From Senimuribacter sp049852125 (GTDB lineage: Bacteria > Bacillota > Clostridia > Peptostreptococcales > Anaerovoracaceae): DNA of 64,000 bases. Made by a program: the position numbers and the translations under genes. Positions 51,451 to 60,523 of this stretch are shown one piece after another. The stretch spans positions 372,001-436,000 of the forward strand of contig NZ_CP187532.1 of the NCBI RefSeq assembly GCF_049852125.1. The letters are read 5' to 3'. The notes beneath the pieces were generated by a model that made no database searches, was not told where the DNA came from, and saw only the letters and a program-made list of their open reading frames with translations. How positions within the stretch are numbered: position 1 is the first letter of the stretch; every line of letters starts with the position of its first letter.

Positions 51451-52709
51451 ACATCAAGATTCAGGCAAATCCATGCTTCAAAGAGGTGAACCAGTCACAG
51501 CTTCGATATATCGTGATGAAAGGATCTGCTGGCTCAGGAAAAAGTGTTGATACTGCCCAGAATTACATATTGCGGCTGATGCAGGACAAGGGCAGGAATC
51601 TGGTGTGCATAAGAAAATCAGATATCACAAACAGGGATAGCACTTATGCAGAACTGACAGGGGCTATATACCGAATGTTTGGAGATAAGGCGGAAAAGTA
51701 TTGGAATATAAAGCTAAGCCCACTTACTCTTACATGCAGAGCGAACGGAAATCAGATAATCTTCAGAGGAATGAATGATGATAAACAGCGAGAAAAGCTG
51801 AAATCTATTACATTTCAGAAAGGTAAATTGACGGATGTTTGGGTAGAAGAAGCAACTGAACTGACGCAGGCAGATTTTGAAATTATAGATGACCGATTGA
51901 GAGGTGAACTTCCATCAGGTCAGTTCTACCAAATCAGAATGACATTCAACCCAGTGAACAAGAATCACTGGATTAAAAAGAATTTCTTTGACAGGCAAGA
52001 TCCTGACGTTCTGACACATCATTCCACCTATTTGATGAATAGATTCATAGATGATGCGTATTTGCGCAGAATGGAACGACGGAAAGAAGTTGATCCAGAC
52101 GGTTATCAAATCTATGGACTGGGAGAATGGGGAGAAGTTGGGGGCTTAATTCTACACAACTGGGAAATCAAAGATATTAGCCAGAACTTGAATGATTATG
52201 ATGATGTAGCCATTGGGCAAGACTTTGGGTTCAATCATGCTAATGCGCTTCTTCTGTTAGGTTTCAAAGATGATAACATCTACATTCTCGACGAGATATA
52301 TGTTTACGAGAAAGAAACAGCTGAGATTATACCCATTGCGATTGAAAAAGGATTCCCTAAAAATAGGGTTATGTGGTGTGATTCAGCAGAGCCAGACAGA
52401 ATCAAGATGTGGAAAAAGGCGGGCTTTAGAGCATCAGCAGTCGAAAAGGAACAGTCTGAAAAGAAATACCAGACGGCGCAAATTGACTGGCTGAAAGGTG
52501 TTGTTTCTAAGGATAAAGTCCTTAAACGTAAGATTTACGTGCATCCGCATTCCACTTTTACGATAGCAGAGCTGCAACAGTGGAAATGGAAGAAAGATGA
52601 TCGCACAGGTGAATATCTTGATGAGCCAGTACCATTCCAAGATGATGCGATGGCTGCATTGAGGTATGGCGTAGAAGGATGGCGCAAGAAAAAGCGGTGG
52701 TTGGTATAA
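51447..52709 (+). CDS. terL: Terminase large subunit (PBSX type)
   Basis: 420 residues. Packaging ATPase: Walker A GSAGSGKS at 26-33, Walker B VWVEEATEL, coupling motif MTFNP; C-terminal nuclease domain with aspartates in GQDFGFNHA, WCDSAEPD and FQDDAMAA. Overlaps the previous gene by 4 bases. Confidence 0.97.
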   Translation: MNIKIQANPCFKEVNQSQLRYIVMKGSAGSGKSVDTAQNYILRLMQDKGRNLVCIRKSDITNRDSTYAELTGAIYRMFGDKAEKYWNIKLSPLTLTCRANGNQIIFRGMNDDKQREKLKSITFQKGKLTDVWVEEATELTQADFEIIDDRLRGELPSGQFYQIRMTFNPVNKNHWIKKNFFDRQDPDVLTHHSTYLMNRFIDDAYLRRMERRKEVDPDGYQIYGLGEWGEVGGLILHNWEIKDISQNLNDYDDVAIGQDFGFNHANALLLLGFKDDNIYILDEIYVYEKETAEIIPIAIEKGFPKNRVMWCDSAEPDRIKMWKKAGFRASAVEKEQSEKKYQTAQIDWLKGVVSKDKVLKRKIYVHPHSTFTIAELQQWKWKKDDRTGEYLDEPVPFQDDAMAALRYGVEGWRKKKRWLV

Positions 52710-52726
52710 TTGAGAGGTGAAAAATA

Positions 52727-54178
52727 ATGCTTACGGCAGAAGAAATAAGGCAGTTTCTTGAAGAAGATGAGGCATCAATGCTTAAGAAAAGAGCCAGAGA
52801 AGGGCAACGGTACTATGATGGAAATCATGATATTTTAGATTACCGCATGTTCTACTGGAATGCTGATGGAATTCTAGTTGAGGATAATACTAGAGCCAAT
52901 GCAAAGATTCCGCATATGTTCTTCACGGAATTATGCGATCAGGCAACACAGCATATTCTATCGGGAGATGAAGGCATATTCAGAACAGACATACCTGAAT
53001 TGCAGGAGCAGTTAGACCTTTACTTCAATAAGAATGAAGTATGGATGTCTGAACTGTCAGAGACAATCACAGGTCTGCAGGTAAAAGGCTTTGACTACAT
53101 GTATGCCTATAATGGCAAAGATGATAGACTGCAATTTGAAAATGCAGATAGCATCGGCGTAGTAGAAGTTGAGGGACGATTTGCGGACGATGGGAAAGAT
53201 CAGAGAATTTGGAAGTATATTGATAGGGTTGACAAAGACGGAAACACACAATGGAAAATTCTTGTAATTGATGATAAATACACATACTACTGGAAGCAAA
53301 CTAATGACGGAGAAATAATCGAAGATAATTCTGTTGAAGTAAATCCTAAACCGCACAAGGTTTATCAGAAAAAAGGATCAAGCCGGCTGTTTATCAGGCC
53401 AGCAGAATACCTTCCGTTTTTTAGGGCGGATTTCAACAAGAAGAAAATCAGCCACTTGTATTCAGTGAAAACGCTGATTGACGATTATGATTTGATGAGT
53501 AGTAGCCTGACGAACAACCTAATTGACTTTGATACACCTATTCACGTTGTCAGAGGCTATCAGGGAGACGATTTGACAGAACTTCAGACCAATCTCAAGA
53601 CAAAGAAAATTATCGGTGTAGAAGAAGATGGTGGCGTTGAAGTGCATACAGTCAATGTGCCATATGAAGCCCGAAAAGCAAAGATGGAGATGGACGAAAA
53701 GAACATTTACCGTTTTGGTATGGGCTTGAATATGCAGGGGCTTAAGGATACATCAGCTACGACAAATATAGCGATAAAGGCGGCATATAGCTTGCTTGAC
53801 CTGCGTTGCAGTAAGATAATTATTCAGATTAAAAAGATGCTGAGAGAGATTCTTCGTGTGGTAATTGATGAAATTAATAGCCAGAGAGGGACTGATTATC
53901 AGCCATCACAAGTGTGGTTTAATTTTGAACCAGAAATCATGAGTAATGCTCAGGAAAATGCCCAAATCAAGTTGACGGAAGCACAGACTCAGCAAATTCT
54001 GATAAATGTATTGCTTGGTTTGGCTGACAGACTGGATGATGAAACCCTGATGCAGCAAATATGCGATTGTTTAGATCTTGACTACAACGAAATCAAGGGC
54101 AAATTACCTGATCCAAACGAGAACGTTAATAGTTTGACAAGTGCAATAGATACCGTAGCAGGTGGTTTAGGTGAATAA
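52727..54178 (+). CDS. Phage portal protein (SPP1 gp6-like)
   Basis: 483 residues. Conserved YYDGNHDIL near the N-terminus, ANAKIPHMFF, the long central helix region and EINSQRGTDY; C-terminal Gln-rich stalk. Forms the dodecameric packaging channel. GAGAGGTGAAA ribosome site. Confidence 0.94.
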   Translation: MLTAEEIRQFLEEDEASMLKKRAREGQRYYDGNHDILDYRMFYWNADGILVEDNTRANAKIPHMFFTELCDQATQHILSGDEGIFRTDIPELQEQLDLYFNKNEVWMSELSETITGLQVKGFDYMYAYNGKDDRLQFENADSIGVVEVEGRFADDGKDQRIWKYIDRVDKDGNTQWKILVIDDKYTYYWKQTNDGEIIEDNSVEVNPKPHKVYQKKGSSRLFIRPAEYLPFFRADFNKKKISHLYSVKTLIDDYDLMSSSLTNNLIDFDTPIHVVRGYQGDDLTELQTNLKTKKIIGVEEDGGVEVHTVNVPYEARKAKMEMDEKNIYRFGMGLNMQGLKDTSATTNIAIKAAYSLLDLRCSKIIIQIKKMLREILRVVIDEINSQRGTDYQPSQVWFNFEPEIMSNAQENAQIKLTEAQTQQILINVLLGLADRLDDETLMQQICDCLDLDYNEIKGKLPDPNENVNSLTSAIDTVAGGLGE

Positions 54179-55910
54179 ACAGCAGATTGAAGTAGAAAAA
54201 GCAAAGTTAAGAGATGAAGCGTTTGAATTGAAGCGGTTGAAAGCTATATTTAACAAAGCATATCAAGACATCAGCAAAAAACTAAAGATTACCAATGGAA
54301 AAATCAGCGTTCTTTTAAAGGACTTTGATGATTTAGATGATGTGCAAAAGTCTATTTTGCAGTCTCAAATATATCAAAGGAATTTTCAGGAGTCTTTAAA
54401 ACAGCAACTAGATCTTTACCTGAAAGATTTAGCAAAAGATCAGCATAAATCCATCACGGAATACATGAAAAAAGGGTATGAAACAGGATTTCTAGGGGCG
54501 ATGTATGATATACACGGTCAGGGAATTCCGTTGATACTGCCTATTGACCAGAAAAAAGTGATTGATGCGATGCGGCATAGCACGAATATTAGCGAAAAAT
54601 TGTATGAGCGACTGGGCGAAGATGTTAATTTGCTAAAAAAGAGAATTGCCAATAATGTCTCAAGAGGAATCGCTTCAGCTTCAGAATATAAAGTGATTGC
54701 CAGAAATATTGCGGCTGATTCAAACGTTGGGTTTAACCGTGCAATGAGAATTGCAAGGACAGAAGGGCATGGAGTGCAGTGTAGAGCTGCAATGGATGCC
54801 CAGCACGCAGCAAAGAAATCAGGTGCAGACGTTGTGAAACAATGGGATGCTGCGTTGGATGCGAGAACCAGAGATTCACATGCACGTGTTGACGGTGAAA
54901 TCAGAGAGTTGGATGAGAAGTTTTCCAACGGAATGAAGTTTCCTTCAGATCCTGCTGGCGGTGCTGCAGAAGTTGTAAACTGTCGTTGTGCATTGTTGCA
55001 AAGGGCAAGGTGGGCACTTGGGGAGGATGAACTTGAAACTCTGAAAGAACGTGCTGCGTATTACGGATTGGACAAAACAGAAAGTTTTGAGGATTTTAGA
55101 AAAAAATATATAAAATCAACAAATGCTACTGGCGCACAATCAAGCAATTCAGTTTTGTACAATAAGAGTGCTGATGTATCATACATTGAAAATACATACG
55201 GAAATGCGCATGCAAAAGCGGCTAAAAGATCTATTGAAGCTGCAGATGATGATGTTCGGGCAGTTTGGAATAAATATCAGAGCGAATTCAGGACAAGTGA
55301 TGCATCGTATAAAGGCAGTAGGGCTTATTACTCACCTTCTAATGATAATGTTACGCTGAACATCAAGAGTGCAGCTAAAGGTAATAGTTATCAGGCTCCG
55401 TATCAAGTGTTATATCATGAATATGGTCATATGACAGATTTTCTGGCTGCTAGAAATTATGGAAAGGGGCGGTTTGTGGCATTTTCCGAGATATTTGATG
55501 GAATTGATAATACGGGAAAAATCATATGGACTACAGCTGGAAGTGGTGGGTTATTAGGAAAAACCGCAAAGAAAGAATTAAAAGAAAGGCTTGAAAATAT
55601 AAAAAAGGCAAAGGGTTTTTCTAAAAGATATGAAGCTGCAAACTATCTCATAAATGAAATAAAATCTAACTACACACTATTGGCAAGAGCCGATGTTTCT
55701 GATATACTAGAAGGAGCAGGAATCGGAGTCAAGTATCCATTAGGTTTGGGTCATGGATTAAGCTATTGGAAAAAAAGAGATAATGGAGCGGAAATCTTTG
55801 CAGAGATCATGTCTGCCGAAATAACTAATCCTGAATCGTTAGAATGTATTAAGAAATATTTCCCTGAAACGTATAAAGTGTTTAGGGATATACTAAAGGT
55901 GGTAAAGTAA
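54171..55910 (+). CDS. MuF-type head morphogenesis protein with C-terminal metallopeptidase domain
   Basis: 579 residues. N-terminal helical region (1-180), the SPP1 gp7/MuF core (about 184-275: RIARTEGHGVQ, KQWDAALDARTRDSHARVDG, DPAGGAAEVVNCRC), a linker, and an added C-terminal domain (about 320-579) with zinc motif YHEYGHMTDF (H416, E417, H420) and a possible third ligand in AEIFAEIMSAE (E541). The MuF part is a minor head protein injected or packed near the portal. Similar phage MuF proteins carrying exchangeable C-terminal toxin domains are known; this one may deliver a protease. Overlaps the portal gene by 8 bases. Confidence 0.9.
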   Translation: MNKQQIEVEKAKLRDEAFELKRLKAIFNKAYQDISKKLKITNGKISVLLKDFDDLDDVQKSILQSQIYQRNFQESLKQQLDLYLKDLAKDQHKSITEYMKKGYETGFLGAMYDIHGQGIPLILPIDQKKVIDAMRHSTNISEKLYERLGEDVNLLKKRIANNVSRGIASASEYKVIARNIAADSNVGFNRAMRIARTEGHGVQCRAAMDAQHAAKKSGADVVKQWDAALDARTRDSHARVDGEIRELDEKFSNGMKFPSDPAGGAAEVVNCRCALLQRARWALGEDELETLKERAAYYGLDKTESFEDFRKKYIKSTNATGAQSSNSVLYNKSADVSYIENTYGNAHAKAAKRSIEAADDDVRAVWNKYQSEFRTSDASYKGSRAYYSPSNDNVTLNIKSAAKGNSYQAPYQVLYHEYGHMTDFLAARNYGKGRFVAFSEIFDGIDNTGKIIWTTAGSGGLLGKTAKKELKERLENIKKAKGFSKRYEAANYLINEIKSNYTLLARADVSDILEGAGIGVKYPLGLGHGLSYWKKRDNGAEIFAEIMSAEITNPESLECIKKYFPETYKVFRDILKVVK

Positions 55911-56074
55911 TGGAAAAAGCATTAACGGCGTATTATGAACATTTTGGTGAAAATTATCCTTTGGTGATTACGGATGGAAAAAGTGATGAAGACATCATCA
56001 AAAGAATCAATGAATGCATTGAGAACAATACTCTGGAGAACGAGCCAGTGTATGATGATGAACTGGATTATTAG
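55910..56074 (+). CDS. Small acidic protein after the MuF gene (possible immunity/accessory)
   Basis: 54 residues, 15 or more Asp/Glu; begins MEKALTAYYEHFGENYP, ends in a very acidic tail. Starts on the stop of the MuF-metallopeptidase gene (TAATG), so it is made with it. Proteins of this type are common companions of clostridial phage head genes. By position it could be an antidote or a chaperone of the C-terminal domain; that is inference. Confidence 0.7.
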   Translation: MEKALTAYYEHFGENYPLVITDGKSDEDIIKRINECIENNTLENEPVYDDELDY

Positions 56075-56110
56075 AAAGCACTTTGCAGAATGAATGCAGG
56101 GTGCTTTTTT
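56075..56110 (+). terminator. Terminator between head and lysis genes
   Basis: AAAGCAC..GCA pairs with TGC..GTGCTTT; six T follow. Confidence 0.78.
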
Positions 56111-56133
56111 AATGCAAAGAAAGAGGTGAAAAT

Positions 56134-56331
56134 GTGAAAAGATGGATTAAAGCAGCAGGAATCAGAGCAATTAAGACGATGGCGCAGGCAGCCGTTGCTA
56201 TGATTGGGACAAGCGTAGCACTGGAAGACGTCAGCTGGCAGGTAGTTGCAAGTGCTGCGGTGCTTGCAGGCGTTTTGTCGTTGCTTACCAGTTTGATGGG
56301 ATTACCAGAAGTCGAAAGCGAGGAATCATAA
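56134..56331 (+). CDS. Phage holin
   Basis: 65 residues, GTG start after GAGGTGAAAAT. Basic N-terminus, two membrane helices (about 14-30 and 36-55), acidic C-terminus (EVESEES), as in r1t-like holins. Makes the membrane lesions that free the amidase. TAATG overlap with the next gene. Confidence 0.85.
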   Translation: MKRWIKAAGIRAIKTMAQAAVAMIGTSVALEDVSWQVVASAAVLAGVLSLLTSLMGLPEVESEES

Positions 56332-56648
56332 TGAATGAAATTCAGGTAACGATTTCAACGATTCTGGCCCTCTTCGGAGCGCTGGCGGTCATTGCTGGTG
56401 GCGTTAAAGTGATTATGCAGATGTGTTCACCATTTAAGCGACTGGTGGAACGTATCTCAGAGTGTGAAAAACGGATTGACGCTCATGATTCTTTTTTGGG
56501 AAACGATAAACAGGCTATTGCTGACATTAAAGAAATGGCAAAGGAAAACATGAGGGTCAATCTGGCACTTTTGAATCACTTTATTGACGGCAACGGCGTG
56601 GAAAAGATGAAAGAACTCAGGGAAGAGATTCAAGATAGAATCTTTTAA
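56331..56648 (+). CDS. Lysis-associated membrane protein (second holin or XhlA-like)
   Basis: 105 residues: one N-terminal membrane helix (about 7-28) then a charged coiled coil (SECEKRIDAHDSFLGNDKQA). This order resembles XhlA-type or spanin-like helpers of holin. Placed between holin and endolysin. Confidence 0.75.
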   Translation: MNEIQVTISTILALFGALAVIAGGVKVIMQMCSPFKRLVERISECEKRIDAHDSFLGNDKQAIADIKEMAKENMRVNLALLNHFIDGNGVEKMKELREEIQDRIF

Positions 56649-56659
56649 GGAGGTGCAAT

Positions 56660-57244
56660 ATGGTAAAGAAACCGATTATATTTTACCTGTCACATGGACA
56701 CGGCAGCGGATCTGATAAAGGTGCGGCAAGCGGTAGGTTTGTAGAGTTAGAGTTGGCCAGAAAAGTAACAAAGGCATGTTATGACTATCTGCTGAAACAG
56801 CCAAAATCAAAGCGAAGCTGGCGAGTGACTTACAAGGAAAGGCTGGTCAGCGGTTATACGCTTGCGCAGCAGGCAGAACAGATTAAAAGTCTGCAGAATG
56901 AATATCGCACCGTCAGCATAGATATCCATTTTAACGCAGGCGGCGGAGATGGTGCTGAGGTCTGGACAACAAACAGATTGGGTGAGCGCAAGAGATTAGG
57001 TACTGAATTGGGCGATAGTATTCTTTCCAATTTGAAGAAGAGTGGACAGAATAGCCGTGGCATGAAATACAGCAATGATCTGTACTTCATCAACACCCCA
57101 TCAAAGGGCGTGTCTGTGCTGGTGGAATGCGGATTTGTGGACAACAAGGCTGATCGAAAAGGTTTTGACACCGACAAAGAGTTGAAAGCCTACGGAGAAG
57201 CGATTGCAAAAGCTTTGATTCAGTACGCAGAAAAACACGAATAA
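56660..57244 (+). CDS. N-acetylmuramoyl-L-alanine amidase (endolysin)
   Basis: 194 residues, a single Amidase_3 domain without a wall-binding domain. Zinc ligands in LSHGHGSGSDKGA, FVELELARK and SIDIHFNAGG, catalytic glutamate in LVECGFVDN. Cleaves the amide between MurNAc and peptide. No signal peptide, so release depends on the holin. AAGGAGGTGC ribosome site. Confidence 0.93.
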   Translation: MVKKPIIFYLSHGHGSGSDKGAASGRFVELELARKVTKACYDYLLKQPKSKRSWRVTYKERLVSGYTLAQQAEQIKSLQNEYRTVSIDIHFNAGGGDGAEVWTTNRLGERKRLGTELGDSILSNLKKSGQNSRGMKYSNDLYFINTPSKGVSVLVECGFVDNKADRKGFDTDKELKAYGEAIAKALIQYAEKHE

Positions 57245-57251
57245 GTTATAC

Positions 57252-57277
57252 ACCATGCTTTGGCATGGTTTTTTATT
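57252..57277 (+). terminator. Terminator after the lysis cassette
   Basis: ACCATGC/GGCATGGT stem-loop followed by TTTTTT. Confidence 0.85.
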
Positions 57278-57397
57278 GTCCAAAAACGGCTGAATGACGT
57301 TTAAAAGCTGCCTAATAGCCCTGAATTAAGGCGTTTAAACTGATTCTTGCTGCGGAAGACACCGCATTTAATAACGGAGCAAAGAAAGGAAAAGGAA
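57278..57397 (+). other. Leader before the scaffold-capsid genes
   Basis: 120 bases without gene. Contains GCCTAA/TTAAGGC (57310-57332) and TGCGG/CCGCA (57351-57366) inverted repeats and two CGTTTAAA words. No canonical promoter is obvious, although transcription must restart after the lysis terminator. Could be a promoter-leader controlling capsid output. Confidence 0.45.
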
Positions 57398-58066
57398 ATG
57401 GAATTCTTAAAAGAAATTTTAGGCGATGATCTCTTTGAAAAGATTAACGCTGCGGTTAATAACTGGAATGGTAATGATGACAACAAGGATAAGCAGGTTA
57501 AACTTGCAAATCTTTCAGGTGGTGAGTACGTCGGAAAGGGTAAATTTGATGCTCTGACCGAGTCCTTAAAGGGAAAAGAAGCAGAACTTACCACTGCAAA
57601 CAAACTGATTGAGGAACTGAAGAAAGGCACTAAGGGCAACGAAGAGTTGCAGGGCAAAATCTCAGATTACGAAAGTCAGATCGAATCGTTACAAACAGAA
57701 AATGCGGAAATCAAGTTAAAATCAGCGATTAAAGTAGCATTATTGACCGCAAAGGCAACTGATGTTGATTATCTAACCTACAAATTGCAGGAATCCCTAA
57801 AAGAAAAGGGAGAAAAGCTTGAACTTGATGAAAATGATAACATCAAGGGATGGGATAATCGTTTGGAAGGGTTGAAAACTCAATTCTCTAATATGTTTGA
57901 ATCTGATGGAAGTGATGGTGGGTATGAACCGTATAAGCCAGAAGGACTGCCAAAGGGTAACGATGGTAAAAGCGTGACCAAGGAACAGTTCAAGAAGATG
58001 ACATACGAAGAAAGAGTTAAACTCAAAGAGAAAGACGAAAAACTTTATCAGAGCCTAAAAAAATAA
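57398..58066 (+). CDS. Phage scaffolding protein
   Basis: 222 residues from ATG 57398 (AGAAAGGAAAAGG upstream; frame is open from 57347). Acidic and coiled-coil-rich (ESQIESLQTENAEIKLKSAI), with DVDYLTYKLQ and a C-terminal basic-acidic helix, as in the GP20/scaffold family. Directs assembly of the major capsid protein encoded next. Confidence 0.92.
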   Translation: MEFLKEILGDDLFEKINAAVNNWNGNDDNKDKQVKLANLSGGEYVGKGKFDALTESLKGKEAELTTANKLIEELKKGTKGNEELQGKISDYESQIESLQTENAEIKLKSAIKVALLTAKATDVDYLTYKLQESLKEKGEKLELDENDNIKGWDNRLEGLKTQFSNMFESDGSDGGYEPYKPEGLPKGNDGKSVTKEQFKKMTYEERVKLKEKDEKLYQSLKK

Positions 58067-58083
58067 AGAAAGGAAGATGAAAT

Positions 58084-59109
58084 ATGGCAAGACAGGGTTT
58101 ATTTGGCGGATTTCACTTCGATGAAGAAGTGTTTACCGACATGATGCAGGAAGCAGATTATTGGAGTAATCCGATTATGGCATCAGGAATCGTTTTAAAC
58201 GATGAATCTATCATGGATTTAATTGGCGCAAAGGGTAATGTGGCAACAATTCCACTTTACAAGCCGCTCAATATTAACGATGAGAACATGGCACCGCTCA
58301 ACAATGACGGTGAAACTGACAACGTACCTGTTGAGATTTCAGGAAGTAAACAGACCTGCATGCTAATTCAGAGAATGAAGTCTTTCAAGGCAAAAGATTT
58401 CACTAAGGAATTAACGGGAGCAGATCCTTTAAATAATGTGAAGAATAAGATTCAAAACTACTATACACAGGTATGGGAATCTGAACTGATGAATATTGCA
58501 CAGGGTATCCTTGGAGTTGCAGATATGTCTGATCATGTTACAGATTTATCTGTAACTACAGGAACTATTTCTGATGTAAATAAAGTTGGCGCAACAACGT
58601 TAATCGAAGCAGAACAGACAGCATTAGGTGATATGGCAGGTGGAATGGGATTACTGGTGATGCATTCCGCCATTTTCGCAGAATATCAGAAGCTGAGTCT
58701 TGTAGATTATGACAAATACACTGTGGGTAATGTCATCACAAAAGATGTTAAGCTACCAACTATCGGCGGAAAGCATGTTCTTGTAACCGATTATTACACT
58801 GTAGACACTTCTGTTAAAGGTTTCCCTGTTTATAGTACTTATTTGTTTGGTGAAGGGGCATTCTTGACTGCAGAGAAGAAAAACTATGAAAATCAGTACA
58901 CTACAAAGTATGATCCTCAGACTGCCGCTGGTACTGATATGTTCTTTAGCAAGCAGGGCAAAGTACTGCATCCGAACGGATTATCTCTGAAGGTGGACAA
59001 TGTTGCAAAGGAATCCCCTACAAAAGCCGAATTGGCAACAGTTGCAAACTGGGAACTGAAATTCAATCATAAAAATGTTAAAATGGGCGTTATCAAGTCC
59101 AACGGCTAA
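58084..59109 (+). CDS. Phage major capsid protein
   Basis: 341 residues. Starts MARQGLFGGFHFDEEVF; features such as QTCMLIQRMKSFKAKDF, LLVMHSAIFAEYQ and VLVTDYYTVD are shared by HK97-fold coat proteins of clostridial phages. No N-terminal delta domain, in agreement with the separate scaffold gene. AAAGAAAGGAAG ribosome site. Confidence 0.93.
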   Translation: MARQGLFGGFHFDEEVFTDMMQEADYWSNPIMASGIVLNDESIMDLIGAKGNVATIPLYKPLNINDENMAPLNNDGETDNVPVEISGSKQTCMLIQRMKSFKAKDFTKELTGADPLNNVKNKIQNYYTQVWESELMNIAQGILGVADMSDHVTDLSVTTGTISDVNKVGATTLIEAEQTALGDMAGGMGLLVMHSAIFAEYQKLSLVDYDKYTVGNVITKDVKLPTIGGKHVLVTDYYTVDTSVKGFPVYSTYLFGEGAFLTAEKKNYENQYTTKYDPQTAAGTDMFFSKQGKVLHPNGLSLKVDNVAKESPTKAELATVANWELKFNHKNVKMGVIKSNG

Positions 59110-59125
59110 TAAAGGGGTGGAGACT

Positions 59126-59587
59126 ATGAACAGATTTATAATTGTTGATGGTCTTCCATATCTATATGCAGATGGTAAAGCGTATGCTGTTAGATGGAAT
59201 GAAGAAGGATTTACTGTAGGGGCTGAAGTTGAAATCGCAGAAGCCCCTACAAATATTTATTCAGAGTTGTCTATCTTGGCAAAATGTGCTGGTAATCTGA
59301 ACAGCATCGATCAGGAAGACCAGCATAGCGAACCAGAAGCAGAAGATGCAATTCAGGAAGACCAGCATAGCGAACCAGAAGCAGAAGATGCAATTCAGGA
59401 AGACCAGCATAGCGAACCAGAAGCAGAAGATGCAATTCAGGAAGACCAGCATAGCGAACCAGAAGCAGAAGAATTCAATAAGATGAAGATTTCAGAACTG
59501 AAATCGTATGCTGAAGAAAATGGTATTGATCTTGGTGAAGCTAAAACAAAGGTTGAGATTATCAAAGCCATCAAAGCAGTTGAATAG
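59126..59587 (+). CDS. HeH/LEM-domain phage protein with perfect acidic repeats
   Basis: 153 residues from ATG 59126 (AAAGGGGTGG upstream). N-terminal beta-rich part (1-60), then a linker of four 14-residue repeats (QEDQHSEPEAEDAI, the last shortened), then a C-terminal HeH domain (MKISELKSYAEENGI). Small phage proteins with HeH domains lie after the capsid gene in many siphoviruses. The repeats are coded by identical 42-base units, so the linker length can vary by slippage. Confidence 0.82.
   Translation: MNRFIIVDGLPYLYADGKAYAVRWNEEGFTVGAEVEIAEAPTNIYSELSILAKCAGNLNSIDQEDQHSEPEAEDAIQEDQHSEPEAEDAIQEDQHSEPEAEDAIQEDQHSEPEAEEFNKMKISELKSYAEENGIDLGEAKTKVEIIKAIKAVE
59312..59472 (+). repeat. 42-bp perfect tandem repeat, 3.8 copies
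   Basis: Units begin at 59312, 59354, 59396 and 59438; the fourth stops after about 35 bases. No substitution between copies was seen. In frame within the HeH-domain gene. Confidence 0.97.
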
Positions 59588-59598
59588 GCGGTGATGGC

Positions 59599-60165
59599 AT
59601 GTTGATGACAATTGAAGAATTGAAAAATATCATTCAGACCAATGAACCCGATGAAATATTAGCGATGCGATTGAACGCCTTGGAAATGACCATCAGGCGG
59701 TACACCAATAATAATTTTCAGAAACGTGGATTCAGAGTGAGAGCTGACATCAGAGCAGGTGTTTTCGTGTCAGAATCATTGATTCCTTTTAACGTAGGGG
59801 ACACCATCATGGTGTCGGAATCAGATCTGCAGAGCGACTGCCTTGCGGCGGTCATAGAGGTCAATGACCTGACATTTCAGACAGACGCTGACTGGGCAGA
59901 TGATGATTCTGTACTGGTCACAAAGGTTGAATACCCTGCAGATGTGAAGCTGGGTGCAGCAAAGATTATTCAGTGGCAGATTAGAAACGAATCAGCAAAT
60001 AGCGGAAATACTGAAATGAAGGATATTCAAAGCGAAACGCTTTCCCGTTATTCTGTTACATATGCTGCTGATTCGACAGAGGCGGATTTAGCAGTAGACG
60101 CAGGAATGGGAGTGCCGAAGAAGCTGATGTCGTTCCTAAAACTTTATAAGAAAGCAAGGTTCTAG
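59599..60165 (+). CDS. Head-tail connector (gp6-like)
   Basis: 188 residues; a second ATG lies at 59605. Helical N-terminus (MTIEELKNIIQTNEPD, RLNALEMTIRRYTNN), the middle beta part and VKLGAAKIIQWQ helix, as in phage gp6-type adaptors that dock beneath the portal. Confidence 0.82.
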   Translation: MLMTIEELKNIIQTNEPDEILAMRLNALEMTIRRYTNNNFQKRGFRVRADIRAGVFVSESLIPFNVGDTIMVSESDLQSDCLAAVIEVNDLTFQTDADWADDDSVLVTKVEYPADVKLGAAKIIQWQIRNESANSGNTEMKDIQSETLSRYSVTYAADSTEADLAVDAGMGVPKKLMSFLKLYKKARF

Positions 60166-60178
60166 GAGGTGTGGCTCT

Positions 60179-60523
60179 GTGATTGGTGGAAATAACGTGG
60201 GACAGATCCAAATCAGGAAGACCACAAAGAATAGTATTGGTGAGCAGGTCGAAAGCTGGTCAGGTGTAAAAGAAATAAATGGCTGGCTTGATCTTATGGC
60301 GGGTGAAGCGGAGCGGCTAAACTTTAACCAAAAGATACAAGAAAGTACCCATGTTTTTCTGGCGGATTATACAGCTATTCCAGATGTCGTGACAGCTGAG
60401 AATAGCAGGCTTGTGTGCGATGGAAAGGTCTATGACATTACTTTGATTGATGATCCAATGGAACGCCATCGGCAGCTGGAAATATACCTGAAATATACAG
60501 GAGGACAAGTCTGTGACAGTTGA
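60179..60523 (+). CDS. Head closure / head-tail adaptor protein
   Basis: 114 residues, GTG start 60179 after AGGAGGTGTGG. Beta-rich, with QIRKTTKNSIGEQVESW and the ending LIDDPMERHRQLEIYLK typical of SPP1 gp16/Phage_H_T_join proteins. Confidence 0.85.
   Translation: MIGGNNVGQIQIRKTTKNSIGEQVESWSGVKEINGWLDLMAGEAERLNFNQKIQESTHVFLADYTAIPDVVTAENSRLVCDGKVYDITLIDDPMERHRQLEIYLKYTGGQVCDS

Noticed and set aside
59312..59472. Regular repeats resembling a CRISPR array
   Set aside because: The units are contiguous without spacers and in frame within a phage gene; no cas genes.
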